From Candidatus Nanopelagicaceae bacterium (GTDB lineage: Bacteria > Actinomycetota > Actinomycetes > Nanopelagicales > Nanopelagicaceae), in the NCBI GenBank assembly GCA_947490625.1, contig CANLHC010000050.1, positions 1-6,319 on the forward strand: a stretch of DNA of 6,319 bases, read 5' to 3'. The stretch's first letter is position 1. The number at the start of each line of letters is the position of its first letter. Below the pieces are notes generated by a model that saw nothing but the letters and a program-made list of their open reading frames with translations, did not search any database and was not told the origin of the DNA. Both the position numbers and the translations under genes were made by a program. Below, in pieces: positions 1-5,366 of the stretch.

Positions 1-22
1 ATCTCAGAGGGCTTGCATTCAA

Positions 23-526
23 CTAAGGACGAAGATTAATTCCTTCTAACTTCTGTTGAACTGTATCTTTGATTGAGGTGATCACTCCTGGGAGGCTGCT
101 TTCAATCCTTGGATAGAGATCACTTGTGGCAACCGCATCTTTACCGCTCTGCCATGGTGACCAAGTCAAAACTGCGCCAATAAGGAAGATGAAAACAAGC
201 GCGCGCAAGAGTGAGAGTGCAGCACCTGCAATCTGATCAAGGAAAGCTAACGGTCCACGAATGACTGTTGCCTTTAGGCCCTTAGTGACTAGCTTGGCAA
301 GAAAGCGACCAGCAAAGGAGCCTACGAATATCGAAAGAAAGGCGATTCCAACTTTCTTGCTATCCAAAGCCCAGTCACCCATAACGTTGAGTGCAAGCAA
401 TAAACCAACAATTGCTCCGCCAATATTTCCAATCACAGCGAAAATAGTTTTGAGGAAACCACTTCTGTAGCCCGCAATAAATGAGGTAACTACCGCCACG
501 ACAATTGCGATGTCAACGAAATTCAT
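23..526 (-). CDS. CvpA family membrane protein (stand-alone, in the MarP position)
   Basis: A 167-residue integral membrane protein of the CvpA (colicin V production) family. About four hydrophobic segments are visible, near residues 4-18, 26-48, 57-80 and 100-122, followed by a polar tail of about 45 residues. The family-like segment FLDQIAGAALSLLRAL (95-110) leads into the fourth helix, and GYRSGFLK (19-26) sits in the first loop. In mycobacteria and streptomycetes the protein at this place in the locus is MarP, a CvpA-like membrane anchor fused to a periplasmic trypsin-like protease. Here the frame stops (TAG) straight after the membrane part, so no protease domain is present. The start overlaps the stop of the thioredoxin gene by 4 nt (ATGA), with a good AGGAG seven bases before the ATG. 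It is the last visible gene of the nth operon; 22 bases remain beyond it. Family call is firm; the molecular role of plain CvpA proteins is poorly defined. Confidence 0.85.
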   Translation of the reverse strand: MNFVDIAIVVAVVTSFIAGYRSGFLKTIFAVIGNIGGAIVGLLLALNVMGDWALDSKKVGIAFLSIFVGSFAGRFLAKLVTKGLKATVIRGPLAFLDQIAGAALSLLRALVFIFLIGAVLTWSPWQSGKDAVATSDLYPRIESSLPGVITSIKDTVQQKLEGINLRP

Positions 527-1056
527 AGATCTACTCCTAAATACTTTCTCGCCTCATCTTCTAACTCTTCTATAGTAGTTACAACTCCAATTTTTCGATG
601 AACTATTTCACCTTTTTCATCGATGAAAAGTGTGATCGGAACTCCCATGCCGAGAGTGGCACGAGTAGATCCATCGGCATCGTTGAGATTCGGCCAGGTG
701 ATGCCATACTCCTTAACAAAATCACGGGCATCTTGGATATCGGCTTCTTCTACGCTAATTCCAATAAGTCCTACTGAATCTTGATGCTTTGCATAGAAAT
801 CAACGAAGATTGGCATTTCATCTTTACACGGGCCGCACCAGGATCCCCATACGTTTACTAGCGTCGGTCCCTTAATATTCGCGACATTAACCACGGAGCT
901 TTCATCTAAACAATCAAGTGCAACGGCTTTTGCATTTGTCTCAATGCTTTGAATAGATGAACAATCCACGACAACACCATCGTTGGGTAGCGCTGTTGTA
1001 CTCTGTGAGCAGCCTGCAAGGAGAAGTGATGCGACAATCAAGGCAGATTTCTTCAT
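523..1056 (-). CDS. TlpA/ResA-like thioredoxin-fold lipoprotein
   Basis: A 177-residue extracytoplasmic thiol-disulfide oxidoreductase. The N-terminus is a lipoprotein signal peptide: two lysines, a hydrophobic run, then lipobox LAGC with the lipidated Cys at residue 16. The thioredoxin fold begins near residue 57; WGSWCGPC carries the redox pair Cys74 and Cys77, and Pro140 in the MGVPITLFID segment is the expected cis-proline opposite the active site. Two further cysteines (32 and 49) lie between the lipid anchor and the catalytic fold and could form a structural disulfide. TlpA/ResA proteins usually reduce apocytochromes or other exported thiols; the substrate here is unknown and no cytochrome-maturation gene is in view. 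The start overlaps the nth stop by 4 nt (ATGA) and is preceded by AAGGA six bases upstream, so translation is probably coupled to nth. A thioredoxin-like gene follows nth in mycobacteria too (from memory, Rv3673c). Fold and localisation are confident; substrate is not. Confidence 0.9.
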   Translation of the reverse strand: MKKSALIVASLLLAGCSQSTTALPNDGVVVDCSSIQSIETNAKAVALDCLDESSVVNVANIKGPTLVNVWGSWCGPCKDEMPIFVDFYAKHQDSVGLIGISVEEADIQDARDFVKEYGITWPNLNDADGSTRATLGMGVPITLFIDEKGEIVHRKIGVVTTIEELEDEARKYLGVDL

Positions 1057-1751
1057 CGAAAGTCCTTATCTGTCTTCACAAGCAGCGCCGCCTTCTCTTT
1101 ATCCATCTCACCAATACCTACCGATGGACAGATTTTTGCAAGAGTGCAGGCACCGCAGGCCGGTTTACGTGAATGACACACCCGACGGCCATGCCAAATC
1201 ATCCGTTGCGACAAATTCGTCCACTCTGCTTGCGGAATTAACTTTCCAACCTCGTGTTCAACTTTCACTGGGTCTAACGATTGCGTCCAACCAAAACGCC
1301 GCGATAGTCGACCAAAATGCGTATCTACTGTGATGCCGGGTGTATCGAAGGCGTGACCTAAGACAACGTTGGCTGTCTTGCGTCCAACACCGGGCAAGGT
1401 GATTAACTCTTCCAGAGTTGACGGTACCTCTCCCCCAAAATCTGTAATTACTTTCTCCGCTAGCCCTCTTATATGCCTAGCTTTTGCGTGATAAAAACCT
1501 GTGGGGTAAATAATCTCTTCGATCTCTTCGATCGGTGCTTTCGCATACGCTCGTACATTTTTATATTTCTTAAAGAGTCGCGCAGTAACTAGATTCACTC
1601 GCTTATCCGTGCACTGTGCTGACAAGACGGTAGCAATGACAAGTTGCAAAGGATTCGCAAAATTGAGTTCGCAGTAGATCTCTGGATACCTCTTGCAGAG
1701 CCCGCGATAGAGAGCCTTAGCCCTTTTCTCAGTTTCGCGATCTGCGCTCAT
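1053..1751 (-). CDS. nth: endonuclease III (DNA glycosylase/AP lyase)
   Basis: A 232-residue base-excision repair enzyme that removes oxidised pyrimidines such as thymine glycol and cleaves the abasic site by beta-elimination. The family signatures are all visible: SAQCTDKRVN near 44-53, the helix-hairpin-helix LPGVGRKTANVV (119-130) with the Schiff-base lysine Lys125, and the catalytic aspartate Asp143 in VDTHFGRLSRRFGW. A C-terminal [4Fe-4S] loop has Cys192, Cys199, Cys202 and Cys208 in the canonical C-x6-C-x2-C-x5-C spacing. Length fits the family, with a short charged tail after the cluster. It is the first gene of an operon with the thioredoxin lipoprotein and cvpA. The chosen ATG lies 6 nt after a candidate -10 box, which implies a leaderless message; no Shine-Dalgarno sequence is seen before it. 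Divergent from crp, as expected for actinobacteria. Function is certain by motif. Confidence 0.96.
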   Translation of the reverse strand: MSADRETEKRAKALYRGLCKRYPEIYCELNFANPLQLVIATVLSAQCTDKRVNLVTARLFKKYKNVRAYAKAPIEEIEEIIYPTGFYHAKARHIRGLAEKVITDFGGEVPSTLEELITLPGVGRKTANVVLGHAFDTPGITVDTHFGRLSRRFGWTQSLDPVKVEHEVGKLIPQAEWTNLSQRMIWHGRRVCHSRKPACGACTLAKICPSVGIGEMDKEKAALLVKTDKDFR

Positions 1752-1768
1752 ACGAGTAAACTACCCCT
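1752..1768. promoter_or_regulatory. divergent nth/crp promoter with overlapping mirror-image -10 boxes
   Basis: Only 17 nt separate the two start codons. On the plus strand TAAACT (1757-1762) fits a TANNNT -10 box and is followed by six bases, then the crp GTG. On the minus strand TAGTTT (1763 down to 1758) is likewise followed by six bases, then the nth ATG. The two boxes overlap by five bases inside TAAACTA. Neither gene has a Shine-Dalgarno sequence, so both transcripts would start at or next to the initiation codon, about 18 bp apart. No good -35 is seen for either direction at 17 nt spacing. The arrangement is read directly; promoter activity is inferred. Confidence 0.6.
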
Positions 1769-2452
1769 GTGACCATTGAAGATGAAGTCGTACGTAAGGC
1801 CCCACTCTTTACCGCACTCGATGATGCCGCTGCTGCTTCACTGCGAACATCGATGGATTCAATAAAAATCAATAAGGGCGGGGTTCTTTTCAAAGAGGGC
1901 GATAGCGGCGAGCATGTATATGTGATCGTCGAAGGCAAACTCAAGCTTGGAACATCAAGTGGCGATGGACGAGAAAACCTCCTCTCGATTCTTGGACCAG
2001 GTGAAATGTTCGGCGAGCTCTCACTCTTTGATCCAGGCCCACGCACATCAACTGCCACTGCTGTCACTGACGCAAAACTCTTATCTCTCGGCCACGAAAA
2101 ACTCTTTCCTTGGCTACGCGAAAACCCTGAAGTCTCATTGCAACTCTTAGCTCGTCTAGCTCAACGCTTGCGCCGTACCAATGAAGCAGTTGGTGATCTT
2201 GTCTTCTCCGATGTTCCAGGTCGAGTTGCCAAGGCACTGATCGATCTCGGTGAGCGCTTTGGAAAACAGGGACCAGAAGGTCTGCATGTTCACCACGACC
2301 TCACACAGGAAGAACTTGCTCAGCTCGTTGGCGCATCACGCGAAACAGTTAATAAAGCTCTCGCTGATTTTGCAGGTCGCGGATGGCTTCGCCTTGATGG
2401 ACGCGCAGTATTGATTACCGATCTAGAACGTTTAAGTAAGCGCGGTAAGTAA
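1769..2452 (+). CDS. crp: Crp/Fnr family cAMP receptor transcription regulator (Crp/GlxR type)
   Basis: A 227-residue global transcription factor that binds a cyclic nucleotide and then DNA as a dimer. The N-terminal cNMP-binding beta-barrel spans about 13-115; its phosphate-binding cassette reads MFGELSLFDPGPRTSTA (80-96), with the Glu83 and Arg92-Thr93 expected to contact cAMP. A long dimerisation helix follows (about 119-145); Thr137 aligns with the E. coli CRP Thr127 that contacts adenine. The C-terminal winged helix holds LTQEELAQLVGASRETVNKAL (178-198), whose recognition helix ASRETV matches the CRP RET motif, so the operator is probably TGTGA-N6-TCACA-like. The GTG start is chosen because it sits six bases behind a -10 box and the product starts as in actinobacterial homologues; no ribosome binding site precedes it. 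It is a single-gene unit ending 8 bp from the convergent ridA stop. The closest relatives in memory are Mycobacterium Crp (Rv3676) and Corynebacterium GlxR. Confidence 0.93.
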   Translation: MTIEDEVVRKAPLFTALDDAAAASLRTSMDSIKINKGGVLFKEGDSGEHVYVIVEGKLKLGTSSGDGRENLLSILGPGEMFGELSLFDPGPRTSTATAVTDAKLLSLGHEKLFPWLRENPEVSLQLLARLAQRLRRTNEAVGDLVFSDVPGRVAKALIDLGERFGKQGPEGLHVHHDLTQEELAQLVGASRETVNKALADFAGRGWLRLDGRAVLITDLERLSKRGK

Positions 2453-2460
2453 TCGCCTTT

Positions 2461-2922
2461 TTAGGCAACTTCAACGGTGAGTTCAACCTCAACCGGTGAA
2501 TTCAATGGCAACTCAGCAACACCGAGGGCGCTACGTGCAGCAACTCCAGCATCTCCCCAAATATGCATAAAGAGCTCTGATGCACCGTTAGCAACTGCAG
2601 GTTGGCTAATAAAGCCAGCCGCACCGTTTACATAACAGACGATGCGAACTACCTTCACAATGGAATCAACTGGTGCCACAAGTTCAACGGCAGCAAGTGC
2701 GTTAATTGCACAAATCTTCGCTAATTCGTAAGCCTCTTCAACGGTCACATCTGAGCCAACTTTTCCAGTCTTAGCAATTGCGCCATCGACCATTGGAAGT
2801 TGCCCTGCAGTAAAGACAATGTTTCCGGTACGAACTGCAGGAACATATGCAGCTAACGGCTTTGTTGCAATCGGAAGAGTGATCCCTTTTTCTGCCAACT
2901 TTGCGCGGACATTCACTGACAT
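2461..2922 (-). CDS. RidA/YjgF/UK114 family protein
   Basis: A 153-residue member of the RidA superfamily. Canonical RidA hydrolyses reactive enamine/imine intermediates, such as 2-aminoacrylate from PLP-enzyme dehydration, to ketoacids. Seen here are the strand motif IVFTAGQLP (35-43), the core VVRIVCYVN (91-99), the conserved arginine of the active site (Arg130 in AARSALGVAELP) and the terminal strand NSPVEVELTVEVA with Glu145 and Glu147. At about 150 residues with an N-terminal helix (VNVRAKLAEKGITLP), it belongs to the longer subgroup usual in actinobacteria rather than the ~128-residue E. coli type, so deaminase activity is likely but not assured and I give no symbol. The ATG shares its A with the stop of the DUF4177 gene (TAATG), with GAGG seven bases upstream, so translation is coupled. 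Third gene of the yqeY operon; its stop nearly touches the crp stop. Confidence 0.9.
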   Translation of the reverse strand: MSVNVRAKLAEKGITLPIATKPLAAYVPAVRTGNIVFTAGQLPMVDGAIAKTGKVGSDVTVEEAYELAKICAINALAAVELVAPVDSIVKVVRIVCYVNGAAGFISQPAVANGASELFMHIWGDAGVAARSALGVAELPLNSPVEVELTVEVA

Positions 2923-3074
2923 TACTTAACCTCACGTTTCATGTATGCAACGAGCTGCTCTCCACCCGGTGCTGGAATCACGGTAACAAGTTCCCATCCA
3001 TCAGAACCCCATGTATCTAAAATCTGCTTTGTTGCATGTGAAAGTAATGGAACGGTTACGTATTCAAACTTCAT
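2922..3074 (-). CDS. small DUF4177-type protein, 50 residues
   Basis: A short gene translated as MKFEYVTVPLLSHATKQILD then TWGSDGWELVTVIPAPGGEQ and LVAYMKREVK. It resembles the small DUF4177 proteins I recall at the same place in actinobacteria, next to ridA (for example the mycobacterial gene annotated as Rv3678A). Conserved-looking features are the KFEY start, the amphipathic segment ATKQILDTWG, the GWELV core (26-30) and the closing strand LVAYMKR, suggesting a small beta-alpha-beta unit. No signal peptide or membrane segment is present. The ATG is one base after the yqeY stop and is served by GGGGG eight bases upstream; the stop overlaps the ridA ATG by one base. Such spacing on both sides strongly supports a real coupled gene. 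The biochemical role is unknown; partnership with the RidA-like protein is only suggested by position. Confidence 0.88.
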   Translation of the reverse strand: MKFEYVTVPLLSHATKQILDTWGSDGWELVTVIPAPGGEQLVAYMKREVK

Positions 3075-3075
3075 A

Positions 3076-3534
3076 TTAATTTCCCCCTGCTAGAGCAGCC
3101 TTAACCAAAGTGGAAACCATTCCACCATCTGCTTTTCCTGCAACTAATGGCTTAAGTACTCCCATGACCTTGCCCATATCGGCCGGTCCTGCCGCCCCTG
3201 TTGAGGCGATCGCTTCGGCAACAAGCTTCTTCACTTCATCTTCTGACATCTGCGCCGGCAAGTATCGGGCAATTACTTCTCCCTCTGCCTTCTCTTCCTG
3301 CGCTTTATCTTCACGCCCCGCCTTTGCAAACTCTTCTGCGGCCTCGCGACGTTTCTTCGCTTCGCGTGAAAGAACGGTAATGATCTCTGCATCATTTAAT
3401 ACGCGAGCTTCTTTACCGGAAACTTCTTCGTTGGTGATCGCAGTTAAAACCATGCGGATCGTGCCGGAAACGAGTTTGTCGCTTGAGCGAATTGCCTCTG
3501 TGAGATCGCTTTTTAGTGTTTCTTTAAGTCCCAT
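3076..3534 (-). CDS. GatB/YqeY domain protein
   Basis: A 152-residue cytoplasmic, helix-rich protein of the YqeY family, which resembles the tRNA-binding tail of the GatB subunit of the tRNA-dependent amidotransferase. Visible family features are the N-terminal helical bundle MGLKETLKSDLTEAI, the charged stretch LSREAKKRREAAEEFAKAGR (55-74), EVIARYLPAQMSEDE (86-100), and the C-terminal subdomain DMGKVMGVLKPLVAGKADGGMVSTLVKAAL (119-148), whose GKADG and VS-LV signature matches GatB tails. A stand-alone role in amidated-tRNA quality control has been proposed for the family but is not proven. It is the first gene of the operon with DUF4177 and ridA. Only a weak AGAAG-like ribosome binding sequence lies eight bases before the ATG. 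In streptomycetes, as I recall, a YqeY gene also lies next to this metallophosphoesterase. Family assignment is secure. Confidence 0.9.
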   Translation of the reverse strand: MGLKETLKSDLTEAIRSSDKLVSGTIRMVLTAITNEEVSGKEARVLNDAEIITVLSREAKKRREAAEEFAKAGREDKAQEEKAEGEVIARYLPAQMSEDEVKKLVAEAIASTGAAGPADMGKVMGVLKPLVAGKADGGMVSTLVKAALAGGN

Positions 3535-3575
3535 GGGTTTATCTTCTCATGCTCGACTATCCTTCGATAATTATG
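3535..3575. promoter_or_regulatory. possible divergent promoter region, yqeY / metallophosphoesterase
   Basis: The short gap contains candidate -10 boxes in both directions. On the plus strand TATCCT (3559-3564) ends eight bases before the ATG at 3573, which would yield a leaderless metallophosphoesterase message starting at the second methionine. On the minus strand CATAAT (3575 down to 3570) would start transcription near 3563 and give yqeY a leader of about 29 nt. The palindrome ATAATTAT (3567-3574) contributes to both strands. No convincing -35 boxes are seen. This is weaker evidence than at the nth/crp junction. Confidence 0.3.
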
Positions 3576-4388
3576 AGCTACGTCCTTCGTGAGGCAGAGA
3601 TCCCAATCTTGCCGCTAGGCCACGCCCCGATCCGTATCCTCCACTTCTCAGATCTGCACCTCACCCCCGCCCGCAAGAGTGAAATCGCAGATATTAAATC
3701 CTTCGCGCAATACAAGCCCGATCTCGTGATTAGCACAGGGGACTTTTTGGCGCATATGGATGCTGTGCCCGTCACACTCGATGCCCTCGAACCATTGCTT
3801 GATACACCTGGGCTCTTTGTCTTTGGATCTAATGATTACTACGCGCCAAAACCTAAGAACCCGCTGAAATATTTATTGCCAGATCACGGTGAACGAATTC
3901 ATGGGCAAGATCTTCCTTGGCCTGAATTAGATCTTGCTTTACAAGCACGTGGCTGGAAGAACCTAAACCATCACCGCACAACAATCTCAATCAATGGAAC
4001 AACCGTTGAAGCTCGTGGCACCGATGATGCCCACCTTGAATTTGATGATTACTCACTTGTCGCAGGCCCACCGGCTGATTGCGATATATCAATTGGAGTT
4101 ACGCACGCACCATATCTGCGAATTCTTAAGGGGATGTCAGATGACAGACTCGATGCAATCTTTGCCGGCCATACTCATGGTGGACAAGTCCGATTGCCGT
4201 GGTTTGGTGGTTCACGTGCACTCACAACAAATTGCGACTTACCTCATTGGCGAGCACGTGGGCTTACACAATTTGGCAATGAGCCGTATCTACATGTGTC
4301 TGCTGGAATGGGAACAAGTCCATTCGCACGCATTCGCGTAGCAAGTCCGCCTGAAGTTTCCTTAGTAACTCTCACCCCTAAAAATTGA
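3549..4388 (+). CDS. calcineurin-like metallophosphoesterase
   Basis: A predicted dinuclear-metal phosphohydrolase of 279 residues from the first ATG, or 271 if translation begins at the ATG at 3573. Metal-binding blocks appear in order: HFSDLHLTP (Asp35, His37), STGDFLAHM (Asp65), VFGSNDYYAPK (Asn95), GVTHAPYLR (His186) and AGHTHGGQ (His208, His210). The usual GNH[DE] block is GSND here, a substitution I also recall in the actinobacterial orthologues near ponA2 (Rv3683-like), so it is probably a subfamily trait. Those orthologues often begin with a membrane segment; here the frame has a stop at 3525-3527 and no hydrophobic helix, so the enzyme looks cytosolic. I think the 3573 start (MSYVLREAEIPIL) is more likely: residues before it look unlike the family and a -10 box lies at the right distance. 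Substrate is unknown; UDP-diacylglucosamine or phosphodiester hydrolysis is possible. Confidence 0.9.
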   Translation: MLDYPSIIMSYVLREAEIPILPLGHAPIRILHFSDLHLTPARKSEIADIKSFAQYKPDLVISTGDFLAHMDAVPVTLDALEPLLDTPGLFVFGSNDYYAPKPKNPLKYLLPDHGERIHGQDLPWPELDLALQARGWKNLNHHRTTISINGTTVEARGTDDAHLEFDDYSLVAGPPADCDISIGVTHAPYLRILKGMSDDRLDAIFAGHTHGGQVRLPWFGGSRALTTNCDLPHWRARGLTQFGNEPYLHVSAGMGTSPFARIRVASPPEVSLVTLTPKN

Positions 4389-4430
4389 CCAGTTTTTATC
4401 AGTAATCATCAAAGATAAATCTGATCTCGA

Positions 4431-4459
4431 TGGTTTAATAAAACATAGTCCTAAGGGGG
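4431..4459 (+). promoter_or_regulatory. possible extended -10 promoter and ribosome binding site of the membrane protein gene
   Basis: The 76-nt gap after the metallophosphoesterase is AT-rich. TGG followed by TTTAAT (4431-4439) fits an extended -10 element, placing a start near 4446 and a leader of about 19 nt. AAGGGGG (4453-4459) lies five bases before the ATG at 4465 and is a clear Shine-Dalgarno sequence, unlike the leaderless-looking genes to the left. No -35 box stands out. The ribosome binding site is well supported; the promoter is tentative. Confidence 0.4.
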
Positions 4460-4464
4460 ATCTC

Positions 4465-5352
4465 ATGTTTTATAACCTAAATACGCGCTCAAAGTATCTT
4501 CTTTTTCTAGCTATCGCCTTACTTGTGCCTTATCTCTTTAGATCCAGTTATCTTTGGGATTCATATTATGAGGAGTATTACGAAGGTAATAGCACTGCAG
4601 GATTAAATACAATCTCATTTATCTTGATCTTTGCTTCATTAATTGCACGCTCAGAGTATGTGCACCGGTCAATCCTTGCGCTTTCGGGGATCTGGGCTAT
4701 TGCCAACTTTATCCCTATGAACTTTGATGATTGGTTTTATGCAAGTTTCTCGGATCTCTTTGCGATACTGCTCTACATTGGTGGATTAGCAGTGCTGGGA
4801 ATTGTTCTCGTGAAAGAGAAATCTCTTATTGATTTTCAGATCGTTTCTTATGTTACTCGTATCGGAAATTCACAACATAAGATATTTACTATCATCTGGG
4901 CGGTTTTGACGGTCATTGCGGCACTGCTTTCCTCTTGGGTAAGTCTTCTCTACAACGGTCAGATCACCCTTAATAGCGTAGTAAAAGTCCTCGCGGTCTT
5001 TATATCAGTTGTTGCAATATTTGACTTTATCCACCGTTTTTTTGAGGAAAAATCGCACGCAATTATGAGTGTGGTCCGACAACTCAATGATTTCTCACTC
5101 AATAGCTATCTCACGAGAAGAATCTCATCGTGGATATACGGGTTACTACACACCGCTGTTCTCCTAGGTGCGCTGTATGCAGTCCCTACTATTTTGTCGT
5201 CGAGTCTGCCAAACTGGATTCTCATTTTCGCATTTCCTGTAGTTGCACCTTTGGCGATTGTGGTTGCCTATCTCTTCATCATGATCATCAGGCTTGTATT
5301 TGAATATTCAAATGCACTTGTTCATGTTGCAGAGAACACCTCCAAGAGGTAA
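4465..5352 (+). CDS. multi-pass membrane protein with DUF4282-like C-terminal region
   Basis: A 295-residue integral membrane protein of unknown function. About eight hydrophobic segments can be seen, near residues 11-27, 45-62, 67-84, 93-115, 139-161, 169-190, 222-245 and 250-278. The last third, LNDFSLNSYLTRRISSWIYG (207-226) through IIRLVFEYSNALVHVAENTSKR (274-295), resembles DUF4282, where a soluble 'xFDFsFxsfiTpri' lead-in is followed by two helices and an R-x3-E-x-n-AENT-like ending. This resemblance is from memory of the family. The first ~200 residues are not recognised; between helices 1 and 2 lies an acidic, tyrosine-rich stretch (WDSYYEEYYEGN, 31-42). It is probably a single-gene unit with its own AAGGGGG ribosome binding site. 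By eye the gene is richer in A+T than its left neighbours, partly as expected for membrane codons. Membrane location is secure, domain call moderate, function unknown. Confidence 0.75.
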   Translation: MFYNLNTRSKYLLFLAIALLVPYLFRSSYLWDSYYEEYYEGNSTAGLNTISFILIFASLIARSEYVHRSILALSGIWAIANFIPMNFDDWFYASFSDLFAILLYIGGLAVLGIVLVKEKSLIDFQIVSYVTRIGNSQHKIFTIIWAVLTVIAALLSSWVSLLYNGQITLNSVVKVLAVFISVVAIFDFIHRFFEEKSHAIMSVVRQLNDFSLNSYLTRRISSWIYGLLHTAVLLGALYAVPTILSSSLPNWILIFAFPVVAPLAIVVAYLFIMIIRLVFEYSNALVHVAENTSKR

Positions 5353-5361
5353 CTCTTTTTT
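5344..5361 (+). terminator. possible short intrinsic terminator over the stop codon
   Basis: AAGAG (5344-5348) pairs with CTCTT (5353-5357) around the loop GTAA, a GNRA-type tetraloop that also contains the TAA stop, and is followed directly by a run of T to 5361. The stem is only five base pairs with few G-C pairs, so it is a weak candidate. It sits in the 14-nt gap between convergent genes. Confidence 0.35.
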
Positions 5362-5366
5362 AAGAC

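Noticed and set aside
1..22. Beginning of another gene at the left edge
   Set aside because: Twenty-two bases are too few to support any call.
983..1333. 116-codon open frame on the plus strand opposite the thioredoxin/nth junction
   Set aside because: It overlaps two secure genes in antisense and shows no family motif; the frame is open by composition.
1768..1778. TGTGA half-site overlapping the crp start, possible autoregulation by Crp
   Set aside because: The partner half (TCACA) is absent at the required spacing; a single five-base match is expected by chance.
1729..2067. 112-codon minus-strand frame opposite crp, reaching into nth
   Set aside because: Ser/Pro-rich translation typical of antisense frames, and it would conflict with the nth start and promoter.
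2455..2466. GCCT-TTTT-AGGC hairpin between the convergent crp and ridA stops
   Set aside because: The stem is only four base pairs and no T run follows on either strand, so I do not call it a terminator.
3110..3592. 160-codon open frame on the plus strand opposite yqeY
   Set aside because: It is the antisense of a clear YqeY protein, with a low-complexity Ser/Ala-rich translation and no recognisable domain.
4395..4419. TTTATC...GATAAA inverted repeat downstream of the metallophosphoesterase
   Set aside because: Six A/T-rich pairs around a 13-nt loop without a T tract; too weak for a terminator and not clearly an operator.
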